From assembly GCF_001686925.1 (NCBI RefSeq), contig NZ_LVEN01000004.1, positions 1-64,000 of the forward strand: a stretch of 64,000 nucleotides of DNA. Direction: 5' to 3'. This DNA is from Flavobacterium piscis (GTDB taxonomy: Bacteria; Bacteroidota; Bacteroidia; Flavobacteriales; Flavobacteriaceae). The notes under the pieces were generated by a model that saw nothing but the letters and a program-made list of their open reading frames with translations, did no database searches and was not told where the DNA came from. Positions 1-9,704 of the stretch are shown one piece after another (position 1 is the first letter of the stretch; every line of letters begins with the position of its first letter). Position numbers and translations under genes: made by a program.

Positions 1-2660
1 GGTTTTTGAGTATCTTTTACCTTTACAATTTGTGTACAAGTCTCTGTCTTTCCTGCCGCATCTTTTGCTGTCCAGGTCACTGTAGTATCTCCGATTGGGA
101 AAACTAACGGTGCATTGTTTGTTACTGTTACTGTTCCACTGCAATTATCCGATGTTGTTGGAGTTCCTAAAAGTACTCCCGATGCTGTACATAAATTTGC
201 ATCTGCTGAAACTACTACAGTTGCAGGACAAGTGATTATTGGTTTTTGGGTATCTTTTACAATTACTTTTTGGGTTGCTGTTTCTGTATTTCCGTTACCG
301 TCATTAAAATCCCATGTGATTGTATAAGTTCCTTGAGTATTATAAGTCAACGGATTTGCCGTTTTCCCTGTTATAGTTCCTGCACAATTATCTGTAGTGG
401 TTGGTGGTGTTACTGTTACAGAACACTCACCTGTAACGTCTGCCAAAACAGGTTTTAACGGTTTATCTGTATCACTAACTTTCACTGTAGAAGCAGCAGA
501 AGTTCTCTCACATCCTGTTAAAGAATTAGTGACTTTTACTTTATAATCTCCATCAGAATTCACAACTAACGTAGAAGATGTTTGACCAGAAATTACAACA
601 TTATTTTTATACCAAACATATGCTGGTGATGTGGCATTCGTTACCGCAGTTAAAGTAGTCGTAAAACAAGCAGTTAACGTTCCTGTTATCGAAGCAGTTG
701 GCAACGGATTTGGTGTAGTTAAAACACTAGCTTCATTATTATGTAAATTACTATCGGCTGTTGTAGTTGGTAACCACGCTTTATTTGTATAAATTCCGGA
801 TGCATTAACTTTTGCTGTAATTTTTAATGTATGTTTAACTCCTCCATTTACATCTCCTATACTCCAGACACCTGTTCCAGAGTCATAACTACCAACTGTT
901 TGAATTGAACTAACAAAAGAATAACCTGTAGGAAGTAAATCATTTACCGAAACTCCTGTAGCATTATTAACACCTAAATTACTTAATTCAACTGTAAATA
1001 CTACATTAGATCCCACACATGGCGTAGCAAAATCAACAGTATTTTTTACTCCTAAATCAGTACATAAAGTAACACTCACAGGTTTAGATTGTGCCTGAAT
1101 TCCACAAGCTAAAGTTGAAGCAACTGAATATGAACCGGTTTTAGTTGCTATATAAGAATCTGAATTTGCATCTGTGATTGCAACACCATTAAAATACCAT
1201 TGATATGGCGCAAAATTTGAAGGTGTCGTTAATGTAGCAGTATTATTATTACATCCACCTCCAGAAACATAAGCCATTGTAGGATCTTCAGGCTGTGCAG
1301 CAAAACTCGAGAAAAAACCTGCCATAGAGAACCCGCCTTCTTGCTGAACTATCGAAACTGTTAATTTAGCCTTACTTGCGATAGAAAGAACATCCGGTCC
1401 TCCAATTTGTTTGCTATTGAAGTTAATTAAGTACCAACCCGTTGAACCTATTTGATAACGAGCTCCGACACCAGCTATCGTTGTAATATCTTTTCCATTT
1501 ACCGTTACTGGCTCTGTCGCACTTCTTAAAAGAATATATCCAAAATAATCTAAGGTCGCTCCACGATAATTTCTAAACTTTGCTGTTTCGATAAAGTTAG
1601 ATCCTCCACATTCAGACACCGGTGCTATTGTCGAAATATCAACTTCACAGTTTTGTGCAGTCCCTGAATATACAGCAACTTTCTTATCTGCTGAAATATG
1701 AGATGCCGTAAAACTTACACCCGGAACACCATTTACAAAAGTGTAAAATTTTCCTGCTTGCGTTAAAGTAACAGTCTTACTTGATGCTAAAGTTCCATTA
1801 GCATTATAACCTTCTACTGTCAAAGTTGTATTATCTTTTGTTGCTACAACAGTAGTCTGTTCCGCTGTATCATTTCCTGTTCCACGCTCAAGAAAATATT
1901 CTGTTCCTAAAACTGATTCGGGCGGAATTTGATTGGAAGCCCCGTCACCACACCCACCAGGCATATCTATAGCAGCCGATGTATTCATAACAGCTGGATT
2001 TGACGATTCTACTAAAGTCCCCATATCCGCTTTAAACAAATAGCTTTGTCCTGCATTTAATGTAGTTACAACTTTATCATTAATCTTTATAGAAGTATTA
2101 TTAACAGTAGCCATAATACTATAAATTGGGCGTTGCTCACCAAAACTTCCAAAATTTCCTAAAGAGCCATCTCTGTAATATCCTACTCTAAACCGTATAC
2201 CAACTCCTGCATTACCAAAGCTTGTTAGGGCTGCATTTCCTTTTATGTTAGCATCTGCATTTTCATTGTCCTTATAATCATCAGATGCGATATTTCGTAC
2301 ATTGACAGATGTAGGTAAGGTACTTTCTATAATTAATCCAGCTCCATTTAAAACCTTGTTTAATGGATTCAGAGGTAGCGTTGCTGCAAACGCTTTAAAT
2401 CTATAGATAGCCGGCTCTCCTTTTTTAGCCGTTAAATTGGCCTCGACAGTACCATCGCTTCTTTTTAAAGTAATATTTACTGTCGAAGGGGAATCTGTTG
2501 CGATTACAACCTCATTGGCCTTGCTAAAGTATTGCCAAGGTGCAGGAGCTATAAAGTGTTGTGTGTAAAACTGAGCCCTTGTTTGACTGGTAATAAATAA
2601 TAATAAAACAAGAGAAATTAGTCTAAAAAATTTAGACTGACTAAGAGTAAAGTTACGCAT
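1..2660 (-). CDS. Large secreted Ig-like/HYR adhesin, N-terminal part (runs off window)
   Basis: This frame is open from an ATG at 2660 to the window edge, giving the first 886 residues of a longer protein. An N-terminal signal peptide is followed by Gln-Phe near residue 30. Residues about 30-440 resemble the IgGFc-binding-protein N-terminal domain found in many Bacteroidota surface proteins. An Ig-like segment, a DUF11-type repeat (about 535-640), another Ig-like segment and HYR-type modules (from about 730) follow. The HYR modules repeat a K(V/I)(K)DTQKP boundary, visible in DNA at 1-29 and again at 240-270. It is probably secreted and surface-exposed; such proteins often carry a type IX secretion C-terminal domain, but that end lies outside the window. 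The start is supported by the signal peptide directly after it. Substrate or ligand is unknown. Confidence 0.8.
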   Translation of the reverse strand, partial: MRNFTLSQSKFFRLISLVLLLFITSQTRAQFYTQHFIAPAPWQYFSKANEVVIATDSPSTVNITLKRSDGTVEANLTAKKGEPAIYRFKAFAATLPLNPLNKVLNGAGLIIESTLPTSVNVRNIASDDYKDNENADANIKGNAALTSFGNAGVGIRFRVGYYRDGSLGNFGSFGEQRPIYSIMATVNNTSIKINDKVVTTLNAGQSYLFKADMGTLVESSNPAVMNTSAAIDMPGGCGDGASNQIPPESVLGTEYFLERGTGNDTAEQTTVVATKDNTTLTVEGYNANGTLASSKTVTLTQAGKFYTFVNGVPGVSFTASHISADKKVAVYSGTAQNCEVDISTIAPVSECGGSNFIETAKFRNYRGATLDYFGYILLRSATEPVTVNGKDITTIAGVGARYQIGSTGWYLINFNSKQIGGPDVLSIASKAKLTVSIVQQEGGFSMAGFFSSFAAQPEDPTMAYVSGGGCNNNTATLTTPSNFAPYQWYFNGVAITDANSDSYIATKTGSYSVASTLACGIQAQSKPVSVTLCTDLGVKNTVDFATPCVGSNVVFTVELSNLGVNNATGVSVNDLLPTGYSFVSSIQTVGSYDSGTGVWSIGDVNGGVKHTLKITAKVNASGIYTNKAWLPTTTADSNLHNNEASVLTTPNPLPTASITGTLTACFTTTLTAVTNATSPAYVWYKNNVVISGQTSSTLVVNSDGDYKVKVTNSLTGCERTSAASTVKVSDTDKPLKPVLADVTGECSVTVTPPTTTDNCAGTITGKTANPLTYNTQGTYTITWDFNDGNGNTETATQKVIVKDTQKPIITCPATVVVSADANLCTASGVLLGTPTTSDNCSGTVTVTNNAPLVFPIGDTTVTWTAKDAAGKTETCTQIVKVKDTQK

Positions 2661-3146
2661 AGACAACTGTGAATTTAAGAATAAAAATATTGGATACTAG
2701 AGAACCTATTGTGGTTTCCAGAATTTGAAGCAGATACGATAAAATAAGTGAAATGGATTTTGAAAATCTTAAAAAAGTAGTTTTAGGATTTTTACAAAAA
2801 TAAAGTAGTTTTTGCGCCATAAATGTATGTAGTCAAGGCACAATAAATTGTCCTTAGGTTAAATTAGTAGTTTTGGAGGCGCGAAAGTATGCAAACACCT
2901 AATTACTAACTACTTTAGTCGACAAACTACACAGATAAACGTTGAATTACACTTTTTATCCACAAAAATTAACCTGAAGACGCAAAAAAATTAACTATTT
3001 CATAACAAAACAGCAGAAAATTCTTAATTTTTTATCATATTGTCTGTTTTTAAATAGAAACAAGATAAAAATGCAAAAAATCTTACAAATTGATACTCAA
3101 AATAAAGATTCTTAAAATAAGAAAAATGTAATTTAATTTTTAAATA
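2661..3146. other. 486-bp intergenic region, AT-rich
   Basis: No convincing gene is visible on either strand. The right half is very AT-rich and lies beyond the 3' end of queG without an obvious terminator hairpin. The left half should hold the promoter of the adhesin gene. A TATTTTTG (-7 type) match on the minus strand at 2795-2802 is the best candidate, but it has no good TTTG partner. A short imperfect palindrome (AAGGCACAAT / ATTGTCCTT) lies at about 2838-2857. Confidence 0.5.
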
Positions 3147-4073
3147 CTATTCCAAAAATCTTACATTTCGTTTTAAGCCTTCATACTTGGCTCTTTTAAT
3201 AGGGGAGTTTTTGAAAACAGCACGAAAAGTTTCTTCCGTAATCTCAATCCAATCTTTTTTAGAAAAAGAAAGCAGTTCCGGATTTGGATTAAATAAAGGT
3301 TCTGAATGAGGTTTTGAGAAGCGATTCCACGGGCAAACGTCCTGACAGGTATCACAACCAAACATCCATTCGTCAAATTTTCCTTTCATTTCGTAAGGAA
3401 TATTTTCTTTGAGTTCAATGGTGTAGTAAGAGATGCATTTGCTTCCGTCAACAATATTAGGAGCAACAATTGCCTGAGTAGGACAAGCATCAATACAAGC
3501 AGTACAAGATCCACAATGATCTGTTGTAGCATGATCGTACTCTAAATCTAAATCAAGAATAAGTTCAGCAATAAAGTAAAAAGAACCTACTTTTTGAGTT
3601 AGAAGGTTGCCACTTTTACCTATCCATCCCAAGCCGCTTTTGGCCGCCCAGGCACGATCTAAAACAGGTGCCGAATCAACAAAAGCGCGACCTGAAACAT
3701 CGCCTATATTTTCCTGAATAGAATGTAAAAATTCTTTTAGTTTCTCTTTGATTACAAAATGATAATCCTGACCATAAGCATATTTTGAAATCTTAAAACT
3801 ATCCTCAGTTTGAGTTTCTTCGGGATAATAATTTAATAAAAGCGAAACAACACTTTTGGCATCATCAACTAACAAAGTTGGATCTAAGCGTTTGTCAAAA
3901 TAATTTTCCATGTAGGCCATCTGACCATGATGATTATTGCTGAGCCATTTTTCAAGACGTGGAGCTTCTTCTTCCAGAAATCCAGCTTTAGAAATTCCAC
4001 AAGAAAGAAAACCGAGGCGTTTTGCTTCTGATTTTATAAATTTCGAATATGTCTCTTTTGCATTAATACTCAT
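3147..4073 (-). CDS. queG: Epoxyqueuosine reductase QueG
   Basis: Cytoplasmic cobalamin- and [4Fe-4S]-dependent enzyme that reduces epoxyqueuosine to queuosine in the tRNA wobble position. Two ferredoxin-like cysteine clusters are visible, [12 protein letters not shown] and [11 protein letters not shown], typical of QueG. The 308-residue length fits the family. The frame is open for another 40 codons upstream, but those lie inside the P450 gene and encode no QueG-like sequence. The start at 4073 gives residues [14 protein letters not shown] and an ATGA overlap with the P450 stop codon, implying translational coupling. It is the last gene of the ruvB-P450-queG group. A queuosine-precursor transporter gene lies elsewhere in the window (50596). 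Confidence 0.93.
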   Translation of the reverse strand: MSINAKETYSKFIKSEAKRLGFLSCGISKAGFLEEEAPRLEKWLSNNHHGQMAYMENYFDKRLDPTLLVDDAKSVVSLLLNYYPEETQTEDSFKISKYAYGQDYHFVIKEKLKEFLHSIQENIGDVSGRAFVDSAPVLDRAWAAKSGLGWIGKSGNLLTQKVGSFYFIAELILDLDLEYDHATTDHCGSCTACIDACPTQAIVAPNIVDGSKCISYYTIELKENIPYEMKGKFDEWMFGCDTCQDVCPWNRFSKPHSEPLFNPNPELLSFSKKDWIEITEETFRAVFKNSPIKRAKYEGLKRNVRFLE

Positions 4074-5416
4074 CTTTTCGAAAATGAAACTTCTACACCA
4101 ACAGGTTTTAATGTAATTAAAGGATTGAACAGAACTGTATCTGTACTGGATATGATCTTGTATTTTTTTACAATTTGAGCGATGGTCAAACACATTTCAT
4201 AAATAGCAAATCCCGCTCCGATGCACATTCTGGGTCCGGCACCAAATGGATAAAAATATTGCATGGAAAGTTTTTTCTGCTCTCCAAGAAATCGTTCGGG
4301 ATTAAACTCATTCGGGTTTTCCCAGTATTTTGGGTTTCGATGCAATTCGTAGAAAGAAACACCAATAAGAGTTTCTTTTTTTATATGATAACCGGCAAGT
4401 GTATCATCAGTAACATTTTGTCTATCGGTAATCCACGCAGGCGGGTACAAGCGCATTGATTCATTTAAAACGGCATTAGTATATGTCATTTTCTGTAGCT
4501 GCTCGACAAGATCATTTGTTTGAGATGCTATTGCTAAAATCTCATCAAAAACCTTTTGTTGTACTTCAGGATTTCTTCCTAAAAGATGCAGTGTAAAAGT
4601 CAAAGCATTTGCTGTGGTTTCATGTCCGGCAATAAACAAAACTTTAATTTCATCTACCAACTGACTCACAGACATCCCCTCTCCTGTATCTTCATATCGG
4701 GTTTCCAAAAGCATATTGAGCAAATCATTAATTTCTTCTTTCGAAGTCATTCTTTCTTCAATAATTTCCTGAATAATACTATTATTTTCTTCAGCCAGTT
4801 CCAGATGTTTTTTTACTTGACCGCTTAATGAAAACCACCATGCTTTATGCGGAAGTCTAATTTCTTTGATCAAGAAATTCTGGACTTCTTCAATAATGAA
4901 TTTTATTCTGTTTAATTTTTCGTCTGAAATCGAAAGCTGAAATAATGACTTCGCCACCACATTAAACGCTAACTGACTCATTACAGGAAAAAGATCAATT
5001 GGTTTTTCTTCTACTAAATCTTCTAATTCTGAAGCAATAGTCTGATTCATATTTTCAACCAATTGATTCATTTTTTGTTTATGAAATGCAGGCTGAATTA
5101 ATCTTCTTTGTTTCAACCAAAAATCTCCATCAACAGTTAAAAGTCCCTTTCCTAAATATTTTGAAAGGTATACCGATTGAAATTTTGATTTATGATAATT
5201 CTTTTGATTTTTCTGTAAAATATACTGTGCAACTTCATTATCTCTGGATAAAATTATATGTTTTGAAACACCAATTTTAAGAGAAAAAGAATCGCCGAAC
5301 TGATCAAAATATCTTTTATGAAAAGGAATCGGATTTTTACGTACACCTTCTGCATCCAAAAAGAATCTCAATATTGAAAGTCTGGTTGGATAATTATATT
5401 TTTTATTTTCAGACAT
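4070..5416 (-). CDS. Cytochrome P450
   Basis: Heme-thiolate monooxygenase of 448 residues. The I-helix oxygen-binding motif AGHETT is at about 263-268, the K-helix ExxR (ESMR) at about 330, and the heme-binding [10 protein letters not shown] has its ligand Cys at residue 398. There is no N-terminal anchor or fused reductase, so it should be soluble and need separate electron donors; none is encoded nearby. Overall layout resembles CYP102-like or fatty-acid-type bacterial P450s, but the substrate cannot be read from sequence. It starts 11 bp after ruvB and overlaps queG by 4 bp, so the three are probably co-transcribed. That neighbourhood does not suggest a biosynthetic cluster. Confidence 0.92.
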   Translation of the reverse strand: MSENKKYNYPTRLSILRFFLDAEGVRKNPIPFHKRYFDQFGDSFSLKIGVSKHIILSRDNEVAQYILQKNQKNYHKSKFQSVYLSKYLGKGLLTVDGDFWLKQRRLIQPAFHKQKMNQLVENMNQTIASELEDLVEEKPIDLFPVMSQLAFNVVAKSLFQLSISDEKLNRIKFIIEEVQNFLIKEIRLPHKAWWFSLSGQVKKHLELAEENNSIIQEIIEERMTSKEEINDLLNMLLETRYEDTGEGMSVSQLVDEIKVLFIAGHETTANALTFTLHLLGRNPEVQQKVFDEILAIASQTNDLVEQLQKMTYTNAVLNESMRLYPPAWITDRQNVTDDTLAGYHIKKETLIGVSFYELHRNPKYWENPNEFNPERFLGEQKKLSMQYFYPFGAGPRMCIGAGFAIYEMCLTIAQIVKKYKIISSTDTVLFNPLITLKPVGVEVSFSKR

Positions 5417-5427
5417 TTTGATCAGAA

Positions 5428-6450
5428 TTAAAACAATCCACCCTGAATGTTAGTGTTTAATTTACCTAAATGTTTATAGGCTTTATCCGTTACTTCACGA
5501 CCACGCGGTGTACGCATGATAAAACCTTCCTGAATCAAAAACGGTTCATAAACTTCTTCAATCGTCTCGCTGCTTTCAGAAACTGCAGTTGCCAGAGTCG
5601 AAAGTCCAACAGGTCCGCCTTTAAATTTATTGATTATGGTCAACAGGATTTTATTATCCATTTCATCCAATCCATGCGCATCAACATTCAGTGCTTTTAG
5701 GGCATAACGAGCAATTTCAAGATCAATAGTTCCGTTTCCTTTTATCTGTGCAAAATCACGTACTCTACGTAATAAAGCATTTGCAATACGAGGTGTACCA
5801 CGACTTCTTCCTGCTATTTCTATAGCGGCATCTAAGGAGATGGGCATTCTAAGTATAGAAGAACTTCTTTCGACAATACTAGTCAAAAGTTCTGTAGTAT
5901 AATATTGTAATCGTGATGAAATCCCAAATCGGGCACGCATTGGAGCGGTCAGCAATCCTGAACGGGTTGTAGCACCAATTAATGTAAATGGATTCAGATT
6001 GATTTGTACCGTTCTGGCATTTGGTCCGGATTCAATCATAATATCAATCTTGAAATCTTCCATTGCCGAATATAAATACTCTTCTACAATTGGACTCAAA
6101 CGGTGAATCTCATCAATGAATAAAACATCTCTTTCATCAAGATTCGTTAGCAAACCAGCTAAATCACCAGGCTTGTCTAAAACAGGACCAGAGGTAATTT
6201 TAATCCCTACTTCAAGTTCATTTGCCAGAATATTGGCTAAAGTTGTTTTTCCTAATCCGGGAGGTCCATGAAAAAGTGTATGATCAAGTGCCTCACCACG
6301 CTGATTGGCTGCAGCAACAAAAACTTTTAAATTCTCTAAAACTTGATCTTGCCCGGCAAAATCATCAAATGACAGCGGACGTAATCTTTTTTCAAGATCT
6401 AATTCTTCTGGATTGTACCCATTTGTAGTGGGATCGAGGTTCTCATTCAT
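5428..6450 (-). CDS. ruvB: Holliday junction branch migration helicase RuvB
   Basis: AAA+ motor that, with RuvA, drives branch migration of Holliday junctions during recombinational repair. The 340-residue length is standard. Walker A is GPPGLGKTT (about residues 63-71), Walker B is the DEIH stretch near 115, and sensor 1 is GATTR. The C-terminal winged-helix domain ends in [17 protein letters not shown]. It leads the operon with the P450 and queG genes. ruvA and ruvC are not in the window. Confidence 0.97.
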   Translation of the reverse strand: MNENLDPTTNGYNPEELDLEKRLRPLSFDDFAGQDQVLENLKVFVAAANQRGEALDHTLFHGPPGLGKTTLANILANELEVGIKITSGPVLDKPGDLAGLLTNLDERDVLFIDEIHRLSPIVEEYLYSAMEDFKIDIMIESGPNARTVQINLNPFTLIGATTRSGLLTAPMRARFGISSRLQYYTTELLTSIVERSSSILRMPISLDAAIEIAGRSRGTPRIANALLRRVRDFAQIKGNGTIDLEIARYALKALNVDAHGLDEMDNKILLTIINKFKGGPVGLSTLATAVSESSETIEEVYEPFLIQEGFIMRTPRGREVTDKAYKHLGKLNTNIQGGLF

Positions 6451-6454
6451 TTTA

Positions 6455-6462
6455 CAAAGATA
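6455..6462 (-). promoter_or_regulatory. Possible -7 box for ruvB operon
   Basis: TATCTTTG on the minus strand matches the Bacteroidota TANNTTTG box, but it lies only 4 bp before the ruvB ATG and has no clear -33 TTTG partner. If used, the mRNA would be nearly leaderless. Treat as weak. Confidence 0.3.
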
Positions 6463-6510
6463 GACAAAGTAATCAGTTTGTAAAATAGATAAATTTCAAA
6501 TAAAAAAAAG

Positions 6511-6607
6511 GAAATTCCAATACCTTAAGCTCTAAATAGAAATTCCAAATTCCAACAATGTTAGTATTTTTGGGATTTGGAATTTTAAAATATTGGAATT
6601 TATAAAT
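6511..6607. repeat. AATTCCAA-type dispersed intergenic repeat
   Basis: An AT-rich stretch with GAAATTCCAA and AATTCCAAATTCCAA on one side and TTTGGAATTTT and ATTGGAATTTAT on the other, forming an imperfect inverted repeat. The same word family recurs between many other genes of this window (for example 28133-28172, 46646-46746 and 59560-59618). Confidence 0.6.
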
Positions 6608-6626
6608 CATTTAGATATTATACAAA

Positions 6627-6658
6627 AAAAAAGACCCTCTTTTCAGATGGTCTTTTTT
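6627..6658 (-). terminator. Terminator of the act-cta respiratory operon
   Basis: Stem AAAAAAGACC / GGTCTTTTTT with a 12-nt loop, 9 bp beyond the ctaD stop codon. A-rich on one side and T-rich on the other, so it may work in both directions. Confidence 0.85.
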
Positions 6659-6666
6659 AAATATTT

Positions 6667-8469
6667 TTAGTGGTGTAAAACTTCTTCACCTTCTTTCATC
6701 GGTACATTTTGAGGTACAAAATCTACATCGTGATTTGGGTTACTGTAGTCATATGGCCAACGGTATACGTGAGGAATTTCTCCCGGCCAGTTACCGTGGA
6801 TATGTTCTACAGGAGTAGTCCACTCTAATGTTGTTGATTTCCATGGATTCTGAACTGCTTTCTTACCGTAGAAAATACTACTAAAGAAGTTGTACAAGAA
6901 TACTAATTGGAACGCACCTCCTACAAGAGCAAATGTTGTAATTAAAACATTCACATTTTGTAAATCATCAAATAATGGGAAGTTTGTATTTGTATAATAA
7001 CGTCTTGGTAAACCAGCTAATCCGATAAAGTGCATTGGGAAGAAAACTCCGTAAGCACAAACTGCCGTTACCCAAAAGTGAATGTAACCTAAGTTTTTGT
7101 TTAACATTCTTCCGTACATTTTAGGGAACCAGTGGTAAATACCAGCAAACATTCCGTAAAGTGCAGAGATCCCCATTACTAAGTGAAAGTGAGCAATAAC
7201 AAAGTAAGTATCGTGAACGTTAATATCTAAAGTACTATCTCCTAAGATGATTCCGGTTAAACCTCCAGTGATGAAAGTAGAAACCATTCCGATAGAGAAT
7301 AACATTGCAGGGTTGAATTGTAAGTTACCTTTCCATAAAGTTGTAATCCAGTTGAACGCTTTTACAGCAGACGGAATTGCAATCAATAAAGTTGTGAAGG
7401 TAAATACGGATCCTAAGAAAGGATTCATACCTGAAATAAACATGTGGTGACCCCAAACAATTGTAGATAAAAATGCAATTGCAAGAACTGACATAATCAT
7501 CGCTCTGTATCCGAAAATTGGTTTACGAGAGTTCGTAGCCATAATTTCAGAAACAAGTCCCATTGCTGGTAAGATTACAATATAAACCTCTGGGTGTCCT
7601 AAGAACCAAAATAAGTGCTCAAATAATACTGGAGAACCTCCTTGGTAATGTAAAACCTCTCCTGCGATATAAATATCAGACAAGAAGAATGAAGTACCAA
7701 AACTTCTGTCAAAAATCAATAATAAAGCAGCTGATAACAATACTGGGAAAGAGATAACACCAATGATCGCTGTTACGAAAAATGTCCAGATTGTAAGTGG
7801 AAGTCTAGTCATAGACATTCCTTTAGTTCTTAAGTTGATAACCGTAACGATGTAATTTAAAGATCCCATTAAAGAAGATGCAATAAAGATAGCCATAGAA
7901 ACTAACCATAAAGTCATACCTGTTCCAGATCCTGGAATTGCTTGTGGTAAGGCACTTAATGGAGGATAAATTGTCCAACCCGCAGAAGCTGGTCCAGCTT
8001 CAACAAATAGAGAAGACAACATAATCACAGCAGACAAGAAGAATAACCAGTACGAAATCATGTTCATGAATCCAGACGCCATATCTCTTGCTCCAATTTG
8101 AAGTGGAATAAGTAAGTTACTAAAAGTACCACTTAAACCAGCCGTTAGTACAAAGAATACCATGATGGTACCGTGAATTGTTACTAAAGCCAAATAAATA
8201 TCATTTGCCATTACACCATCAGGTGCAAATTTATCTCCTAATAAAACATTAAAGATTTTAAAAGACTCCTCTGGCCATGCTAATTGCATTCTAAAAAGCA
8301 AGGACATTGCAATACCAATAATACCCATGATGATACCGGTAATTAAGTATTGCTTAGCAATCATTTTATGATCAATACTAAAAATGTATTTAGTAATGAA
8401 CGTTTCTTTATGATGATGTTCGTGCTCGTGATCGTGTCCGTGATCGTGACCGTGCGCTTCTGCTGACAT
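6667..8469 (-). CDS. ctaD: Cytochrome c oxidase subunit I (aa3-type)
   Basis: Catalytic subunit of the heme-copper oxidase that reduces O2 to water in the cytoplasmic membrane. At 600 residues it carries the family signatures: a heme ligand region TIHGTIM, the CuB/Tyr motif GHPEVYI, the WGHHMF pair of CuB histidines, and HDTYFVIAHFH for the high-spin and low-spin heme ligands. Around 12 or more transmembrane segments are visible. The N-terminus has an unusual His-rich tract (HGHDHGHDHEHEHHH) before the first helix. Last gene of the operon, 31 bp after ctaC. Its genomic tie to complex III agrees with the known ACIII-aa3 supercomplex of Flavobacterium johnsoniae. Confidence 0.97.
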   Translation of the reverse strand: MSAEAHGHDHGHDHEHEHHHKETFITKYIFSIDHKMIAKQYLITGIIMGIIGIAMSLLFRMQLAWPEESFKIFNVLLGDKFAPDGVMANDIYLALVTIHGTIMVFFVLTAGLSGTFSNLLIPLQIGARDMASGFMNMISYWLFFLSAVIMLSSLFVEAGPASAGWTIYPPLSALPQAIPGSGTGMTLWLVSMAIFIASSLMGSLNYIVTVINLRTKGMSMTRLPLTIWTFFVTAIIGVISFPVLLSAALLLIFDRSFGTSFFLSDIYIAGEVLHYQGGSPVLFEHLFWFLGHPEVYIVILPAMGLVSEIMATNSRKPIFGYRAMIMSVLAIAFLSTIVWGHHMFISGMNPFLGSVFTFTTLLIAIPSAVKAFNWITTLWKGNLQFNPAMLFSIGMVSTFITGGLTGIILGDSTLDINVHDTYFVIAHFHLVMGISALYGMFAGIYHWFPKMYGRMLNKNLGYIHFWVTAVCAYGVFFPMHFIGLAGLPRRYYTNTNFPLFDDLQNVNVLITTFALVGGAFQLVFLYNFFSSIFYGKKAVQNPWKSTTLEWTTPVEHIHGNWPGEIPHVYRWPYDYSNPNHDVDFVPQNVPMKEGEEVLHH

Positions 8470-8500
8470 ATATGTGTACTTTAAATTTTCTTAATAAATA

Positions 8501-9685
8501 TTATTTCATAGCAACTTTAGCTATAGCTGCTTTCACGGTATCAATTACCGCTTTAACAGTATCTTTAGCTGTACTATCTGTAGTAGCCCCCGCTCCTTCA
8601 GCCGGTGCTTTAGCAGCTGCTGCCGCTTTAATATCCTGAGCTAAAGTAGTTTTTTCGCTTAACCATTTTTTATAATCTTCCGGAGTATCAACAACCACTT
8701 TCATTTGCATGTTGTAGTGAGAAGCTCCACAAATTTTATTACATAATAATAAATAATCAAATGTATAAGGATCTAAAGCTGTACCTCCTTTAGCAACTAA
8801 CTCAACGCTTTTTTCAGCTCTAAGTTTGTTGATGTTTGCTACTTTTTCAACCATAAACGGCAACTCTCTGTACTCAGCAGTTGTATAAGTTGGAATAAAA
8901 GCAAACTCCGTAACCATTCCTGGAACACAGTTCATTTGCGCTCTAAAGTGAGGCATATAAGCTGAGTGCAATACGTCCTGAGAACGCATTTTGAAATGTA
9001 CTTTTTTACCTTTTGGAATATGCAATTCAGAAACTACAATATCATCAGCCGAGTTTTTATCAGACATATCAACACCTAAAGTATTAATACCTTCGATCAA
9101 ACGAACATTAGCTTTTCCTAAAACATTATCATTACCCGCATATCTTGCAGTCCATTTGAACTGTTGTGCGTATAATTCAATTTCAATTACATCTTCGTCT
9201 TTATCAACAAACATGATATTGTTCCAAGCGTACAATCCGTAAAGAATTAAACAAGCTAAAACTACAGATGGAATAATACTCCAAATCGCTTCCAATTTAT
9301 TACTATCAGCAAAGAATAAAGCTTTTTTATCTTTGTGTCCTCTGTTTTTAAAAGAAAACCAATACAATAATCCTTGTGTAATAAACTGAACTACAAAAAT
9401 TAAAACCCAAGTAATATTCATTAAATTATCTACCAACAATCCGTGCTCTGAAGCAGGAGTATGAAGTGCTAAATTACCCCATTTTAGTAAACCGTAAATA
9501 GTAAATATATATATGAAAGCTAAAAAGCCAAACATAACATATCCCTGAACATTATTATCATTATCTGATGCAACCTGAGAATCGTCCGAAGAAGATCCCA
9601 CTTGAGTAAGATCAAATATCTTGGTCAATTGCCATAATGCAACTGCTAATAAAACTAAAACTATAATTACCAACAAACTTGTCAT
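8501..9685 (-). CDS. ctaC: Cytochrome c oxidase subunit II
   Basis: Electron-entry subunit with the binuclear CuA site. The CuA ligands are seen as CNKICGASHYNM near the C-terminus together with an earlier His in DVLHSAYMPHF. Three hydrophobic segments precede the periplasmic cupredoxin domain (the first at residues 1-20), one more than the usual two. The 394-residue protein ends in an Ala/Lys/Thr-rich tail of about 50 residues with no recognised domain. No fused cytochrome c domain is present, so electrons are expected to come from the complex III heme domains. It lies 19 bp after actF. Confidence 0.95.
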   Translation of the reverse strand: MTSLLVIIVLVLLAVALWQLTKIFDLTQVGSSSDDSQVASDNDNNVQGYVMFGFLAFIYIFTIYGLLKWGNLALHTPASEHGLLVDNLMNITWVLIFVVQFITQGLLYWFSFKNRGHKDKKALFFADSNKLEAIWSIIPSVVLACLILYGLYAWNNIMFVDKDEDVIEIELYAQQFKWTARYAGNDNVLGKANVRLIEGINTLGVDMSDKNSADDIVVSELHIPKGKKVHFKMRSQDVLHSAYMPHFRAQMNCVPGMVTEFAFIPTYTTAEYRELPFMVEKVANINKLRAEKSVELVAKGGTALDPYTFDYLLLCNKICGASHYNMQMKVVVDTPEDYKKWLSEKTTLAQDIKAAAAAKAPAEGAGATTDSTAKDTVKAVIDTVKAAIAKVAMK

Positions 9686-9704
9686 CTGTTTACTTCTTTA
9701 AATA

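Noticed and set aside
115-458. Plus-strand open frames opposite the adhesin gene
   Set aside because: They are antisense to a continuous, domain-rich minus-strand frame and have no start context or family sequence.
2795-2802. Adhesin promoter box TATTTTTG
   Set aside because: No -33 partner at the right distance and a long leader; mentioned only within the intergenic entry.
4074-4193. Longer N-terminus for queG
   Set aside because: The extra 40 codons lie inside the P450 gene in another frame and do not resemble QueG; the ATG at 4073 gives the family start.
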